A stretch of 64,000 nt of DNA, from NCBI RefSeq assembly GCF_001983175.1, contig NZ_MNPW01000010.1, positions 124,001-188,000 of the forward strand, in the 5' to 3' direction. Positions 60,782 through 64,000 of this stretch are shown here, piece by piece. The position numbers and the translations under genes were made by a program. The notes under the pieces were generated by a model. The model was not told where the DNA came from and ran no database searches. It was given only the letters and a program-made list of their open reading frames with translations. This DNA is from Pseudomonas cedrina subsp. cedrina. GTDB taxonomy: Bacteria > Pseudomonadota > Gammaproteobacteria > Pseudomonadales > Pseudomonadaceae. Each line of letters opens with the position of its first letter. Position 1 is the stretch's first letter.

Positions 60782-61519
60782 TCAGTGGCCCGGTTTGGGC
60801 GTGCGGGCCAGGCAGTACACATCGACCCGTCGCGCGCCGGCATCGGTCAACAATCGCGCCAGGCTGTGGGCGGTGGCGCCCGTGGTGAGTACGTCGTCGA
60901 CCAGGGCGAAGTGACGCCCCTGCACCTGGGCGTCTGGCGCCAGGGCGAAGGCGCCGAGCAGGTTGCGCTTGCGGGTCTTGGCATCGAGGGCTTGCTGGGC
61001 GACGGTTTCCTGGGGGCGTAACAACAGGTGCTCATCGCAGGCAATGTTCAGGTCGCTGCTGAGCCAGCGCGCCAGCATCGCGGCTTGGTTATAGCCGCGT
61101 TCGCGCAGGCGTTTGCGGGCCATAGGCACGGGCAGCAGGCAATCGGGCCGCGGGAGCTCGGTGTTGTCGAAGCGGTGTTGCAGGTGGTGCGCCAACAGCC
61201 GCGCAAGCATCTGCCCGAGGGGCCAGCGGGCCTGGTGTTTGAAGCGGCTGATCAGGCTGTCGACAGGGAAGCTGTAGGTCCAAGGCGCGACCGCCTGTTT
61301 AAAGGCAGGCGGTTGTTTCTGACATTGGCCGCAGATCAAACCCTCCATGGGCAAGGGCAGGGCGCACAGGTCGCAGTGCTCCAGCAACCACGGCAGCTCC
61401 GTTTCGCAGACGTTGCACACACAATGAGCGGACTCTGTCGTTTCATCGCAGATTAAACAGGTCTGTATGTTTTTTAACCATATGTAAACCTGGTGTTTGT
61501 TGCTGGGTTGACAGCGCAT
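60782..61519 (-). CDS. comF: ComF family phosphoribosyltransferase-like protein
   Basis: 245 residues; start at 61519 has AAGGAA 6 nt upstream. Two Cys-pair zinc motifs (CLICDET..CVCNVC, and CDLCALP..CGQCQ) precede a phosphoribosyltransferase fold with the PRPP loop ALVDDVLTTGATA and the RLRERGYNQAA block. In naturally transformable bacteria ComF acts in DNA uptake; in Pseudomonas its role is unclear. Its first codons carry the bioB operator/promoter on the other strand. Confidence 0.9.
   Translation of the reverse strand: MRCQPSNKHQVYIWLKNIQTCLICDETTESAHCVCNVCETELPWLLEHCDLCALPLPMEGLICGQCQKQPPAFKQAVAPWTYSFPVDSLISRFKHQARWPLGQMLARLLAHHLQHRFDNTELPRPDCLLPVPMARKRLRERGYNQAAMLARWLSSDLNIACDEHLLLRPQETVAQQALDAKTRKRNLLGAFALAPDAQVQGRHFALVDDVLTTGATAHSLARLLTDAGARRVDVYCLARTPKPGH
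61482..61514 (+). promoter_or_regulatory. BirA-type biotin operator of bioB
   Basis: ATGTAAACC and GGTTGACAG are separated by 15 bases. The consensus of the biotin repressor BirA is TTGTAAACC-N15-GGTTTACAA, so the left arm matches 8/9 and the right arm 7/9. It overlaps the bioB -35 box and lies within the first codons of comF. Confidence 0.75.
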
Positions 61520-61536
61520 GAATCTTCCTTAAATAT
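61508..61536 (+). promoter_or_regulatory. Sigma-70 promoter of the biotin operon
   Basis: A perfect -35 box TTGACA (61508-61513) is followed after 16-17 bases by TAAATAT (61530-61536) as -10. The bioB ATG is about 75 bases downstream. Confidence 0.6.
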
Positions 61537-61611
61537 GCCGAGCATCCGTGTCGTGCCTGTGGGTATTGCCCTGCCCACAGCGCTTGCCCAAGCATAATCA
61601 AGGAATCGCCC

Positions 61612-62667
61612 ATGAGCGCCAGCACCACCGCCACGTTGCGTCACGATTGGTCTCTTGCAGAAGTCAAAGCGCTGTTCGTACAGCCGTTCAACGACCTGTT
61701 GTTCCAGGCGCAGACCGTGCACCGCGCGCATTTCGACGCTAATCGTGTGCAAGTGTCGACGCTGCTCTCGATCAAAACCGGCGCCTGCCCGGAAGATTGC
61801 AAATATTGTCCGCAGTCGGGCCACTACAACACCGGCCTGGAAAAAGAAAAACTGATGGAGGTGCAGAAGGTCCTCGAAGAGGCGGCTCGCGCCAAGGCCA
61901 TCGGTTCGACCCGCTTCTGCATGGGCGCCGCCTGGAAACACCCGTCGGCCAAAGACATGCCCTACGTGCTGGAAATGGTCAAAGGCGTGAAGGCCATGGG
62001 CCTGGAAACCTGCATGACCCTCGGCCGTCTCGATCAGGACCAGACCGAAGCCCTGGCCCAGGCCGGCCTCGACTACTACAACCACAACCTTGATACCTCG
62101 CCGGAGTTCTACGGCTCGATCATCACTACCCGCACCTATGGCGAGCGCCTGCAAACCCTGGCCTATGTGCGTGACTCGGGGATGAAGATCTGCTCGGGCG
62201 GCATCCTCGGCATGGGCGAGTCCCTCGACGACCGCGCCAACTTGCTGATCCAGTTGGCCAACCTGCCGGAGCATCCAGAGTCGGTGCCGATCAACATGCT
62301 GGTGAAGGTCGCCGGCACGCCGCTGGAAAACGCCGAGGATATCGACCCGTTCGACTTCATTCGCATGCTCGCCGTGGCGCGCATCCTGATGCCCAAATCC
62401 CATGTGCGCCTGTCGGCCGGCCGTGAGGCGATGAACGAGCAGATGCAGGCCTTGGCGTTTTTTGCCGGTGCCAACTCGATCTTCTACGGCGACAAGCTGC
62501 TGACTACCTCCAACCCGCAGGCCGACAAGGACATGCAACTGTTCGCGCGCCTGGGGATCCTGCCGGAAGCGCGCGAAGAGCACGCCGATGAAGTGCACCA
62601 GGCGGCGATCGAACAGGCGTTGGTCGAACAGAAAAGCAGCGAGCAGTTCTACAACGCCGCTGTTTGA
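61612..62667 (+). CDS. bioB: Biotin synthase
   Basis: 351-residue radical-SAM enzyme converting dethiobiotin to biotin. The SAM-cluster Cys are C59, C63 and C66 in GACPEDCKYCPQSG; the 2Fe-2S cluster ligands are among RFCMGAAW, LETCMT and KICSGGILGMGES. An AAGGAA site precedes the ATG. First gene of the bio operon, followed by a REP pair and bioF. Confidence 0.96.
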   Translation: MSASTTATLRHDWSLAEVKALFVQPFNDLLFQAQTVHRAHFDANRVQVSTLLSIKTGACPEDCKYCPQSGHYNTGLEKEKLMEVQKVLEEAARAKAIGSTRFCMGAAWKHPSAKDMPYVLEMVKGVKAMGLETCMTLGRLDQDQTEALAQAGLDYYNHNLDTSPEFYGSIITTRTYGERLQTLAYVRDSGMKICSGGILGMGESLDDRANLLIQLANLPEHPESVPINMLVKVAGTPLENAEDIDPFDFIRMLAVARILMPKSHVRLSAGREAMNEQMQALAFFAGANSIFYGDKLLTTSNPQADKDMQLFARLGILPEAREEHADEVHQAAIEQALVEQKSSEQFYNAAV

Positions 62668-62683
62668 TTGAAATGCAATCCAA

Positions 62684-62775
62684 ATGTGGGAGCTGGCTTG
62701 CCTGCGATAGCGGTCTGTCAGGCACATTGCTGGTGAATGTGCCGTCGTCATCGCAGGCAAGCCAGCTCCCACATT
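62684..62775. repeat. REP pair, TGTGGGAGCTGGC family, inside the bio operon
   Basis: ATGTGGGAGCTGGCTTGCCT and its complement about 42 bp apart, filling most of the bioB-bioF gap. Confidence 0.9.
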
Positions 62776-62798
62776 TTTGACCGTAAACCGAGGCCAGC

Positions 62799-63968
62799 AT
62801 GTCTTTCGATCTCGCCGCGCGCCTCGCTGCCCGCCGTGCCGAACACCTTTATCGCCAACGCCCACTGCTGCAAAGCCCCCAAGGCCCGCAAGTGGTGGTC
62901 GACGGACAGCCGTTGCTGGCGTTCTGCAACAACGATTACCTGGGCCTGGCCAATCACCCGCAGGTGATCGAAGCCTGGCGCGCCGGTGCGTCCCGTTGGG
63001 GCGTAGGCGGTGGTGCTTCGCACCTGGTGGTCGGCCATGCCACGCCGCACCATGAACTGGAAGAAGCCCTGGCTGACTTGACCGGTCGCCCGCGCGCGCT
63101 GCTGTTTACCACCGGCTACATGGCCAACCTTGGCGCGGTCACGGCGCTGGTGGGGCAGGGCGACACCGTGCTGGAAGACCGTCTTAACCATGCCTCGCTG
63201 CTGGATGCGGGCTTGCTGTCCGGTGCGCGCTTCAGTCGCTACCTGCATAACGACGCCGACAGCCTCGTCAAGCGCCTTGAAAAGGCCACCGGCAATACGC
63301 TGGTGGTCACCGATGGCGTGTTCAGCATGGACGGCGATCTGGCCGACTTGCCCGCGCTGGCCCGTGAAACCAAGGCCAAAGGCGCCTGGTTGATGGTGGA
63401 TGACGCCCACGGTTTCGGGCCCCTGGGCGCCAATGGTGGCGGTATCGTCGAGCATTTCGGCCTGAGCCAGGAGGATGTGCCGGTACTGGTCGGCACCCTC
63501 GGCAAAGCGTTTGGTACGGCCGGGGCCTTTGTGGCGGGCAGTGAAGAGCTGATCGAAAGCCTGATCCAGTTCGCGCGGCCGTATATCTACACCACCAGCC
63601 AACCGCCGGCCCTGGCCTGCGCCACCCTGAAAAGCCTGGAACTGTTGCGCAGCGAGCATTGGCGGCGCGAACACCTGAACATGCTGATCCGTCAATTTCG
63701 CCAAGGCGCCGAGCAGTTGGGCCTGGAGTTGATGGACAGCTTCACGCCGATCCAGCCGATCCTGATCGGCGACAGTGCCAGGGCCATGCGCCTGTCCCGG
63801 AGGCTGCGCGAGCGCGGCCTGATGGTGACCGCGATCCGCCCGCCCACGGTGCCGGCCGGCAGCGCGCGTCTACGCGTGACATTGACGGCGGCCCACAGCG
63901 CGGCGCAGGTGCAGCTATTGTTAAGCGCATTGGAAGACTGTTTCCGCCTGGAGCCTGCCCATGCGTGA
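62799..63968 (+). CDS. bioF: 8-Amino-7-oxononanoate synthase
   Basis: 389 residues, PLP-dependent alpha-oxoamine synthase. Pimeloyl-ACP(CoA) plus alanine gives 8-amino-7-oxononanoate. The PLP lysine is K236 in VGTLGKAFGTAGAF; the VDDAHGFGPLG block is the Asp-containing cofactor contact. The stop overlaps the bioH start by 8 bases. Confidence 0.95.
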   Translation: MSFDLAARLAARRAEHLYRQRPLLQSPQGPQVVVDGQPLLAFCNNDYLGLANHPQVIEAWRAGASRWGVGGGASHLVVGHATPHHELEEALADLTGRPRALLFTTGYMANLGAVTALVGQGDTVLEDRLNHASLLDAGLLSGARFSRYLHNDADSLVKRLEKATGNTLVVTDGVFSMDGDLADLPALARETKAKGAWLMVDDAHGFGPLGANGGGIVEHFGLSQEDVPVLVGTLGKAFGTAGAFVAGSEELIESLIQFARPYIYTTSQPPALACATLKSLELLRSEHWRREHLNMLIRQFRQGAEQLGLELMDSFTPIQPILIGDSARAMRLSRRLRERGLMVTAIRPPTVPAGSARLRVTLTAAHSAAQVQLLLSALEDCFRLEPAHA

Positions 63969-64000
63969 TCGACTGGTATTGCTGCCCGGCTGGGGCCTGG
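63961..64000 (+). CDS. bioH: Pimeloyl-ACP methyl ester carboxylesterase BioH (partial, cut by the window end)
   Basis: Only the first 13 codons are present: MRDRLVLLPGWGL, the typical alpha/beta-hydrolase start of BioH with its LLPGWG oxyanion segment. It follows bioF with overlap in the expected bioB-bioF-bioH order. Confidence 0.8.
   Translation, partial: MRDRLVLLPGWGL

Overview
The window is a GC-rich chromosomal segment of a Pseudomonas, most probably of the P. fluorescens group. The evidence is the gene content (GbdR/CdhR quaternary-amine regulators, gbc/dgc/sox genes, CreBCD, PhoX, bioBFH), the high-GC codon use that creates long antisense shadow frames, and many copies of Pseudomonas-type REP palindromes. 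No prophage, plasmid, integrase, CRISPR array, rRNA or tRNA is visible. The only mobile-element-related gene is a REP-associated tyrosine transposase (RAYT).

Positions 1-36.6 kb form a nearly continuous superlocus for choline-derived and carnitine catabolism. It starts with the choline ABC transporter (choX, partial choW), serine deaminase (sdaB) and the master regulator gbdR, which has a convincing sigma-54 promoter. The carnitine module follows (cdhB, cdhA, cdhC, caiX, divergent cdhR). After an insert holding a DUF3010 gene, a tyrosinase gene and an LprI-like gene, the dimethylglycine module appears: M19 dipeptidase, DUF5943, dgcA, dgcB, ETF alpha and beta. Next come the divergent glycine-betaine monooxygenase genes gbcA/gbcB, the RAYT, ltaE and a TraX-like gene. 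Last is the operon glyA-soxBDAG-purU-fdhA. Read as a pathway: carnitine to betaine (cdh), betaine to dimethylglycine (gbcAB), dimethylglycine to sarcosine (dgcAB plus ETF), sarcosine to glycine (soxBDAG), glycine to serine (glyA), serine to pyruvate (sdaB). Released one-carbon units are handled by fdhA and purU. Choline oxidation itself (betAB) is not in the window.

Positions 36.9-64 kb hold ordinary core genes: a DUF2780 protein, an acyltransferase, a retropepsin-like protein with creBCD, a GST, an iron-starvation cell-surface signalling module (sigma factor, FecR, TonB receptor, PepSY protein, 60-residue membrane protein), a DnaQ-like exonuclease with a DUF294/CBS protein, an orphan response regulator, glcB, gcvR, rarD, srkA, phoX, modE, comF and the start of the biotin operon bioB-bioF-bioH (bioH is cut by the window end).

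The most interesting non-coding signals are: four exact DnaA boxes at about 160-180 bp spacing in a gene-free stretch between two convergent genes (20.9-21.4 kb); 21-bp-period direct repeats at the choX and cdhR/caiX promoters; the sigma-54 promoter of gbdR; a BirA-type operator for bioB lying inside the first codons of comF; overlapping perfect palindromes with no obvious gene after cdhR; a hairpin covering the creD ribosome-binding site; and the RAYT with flanking REPs of its presumed own family.
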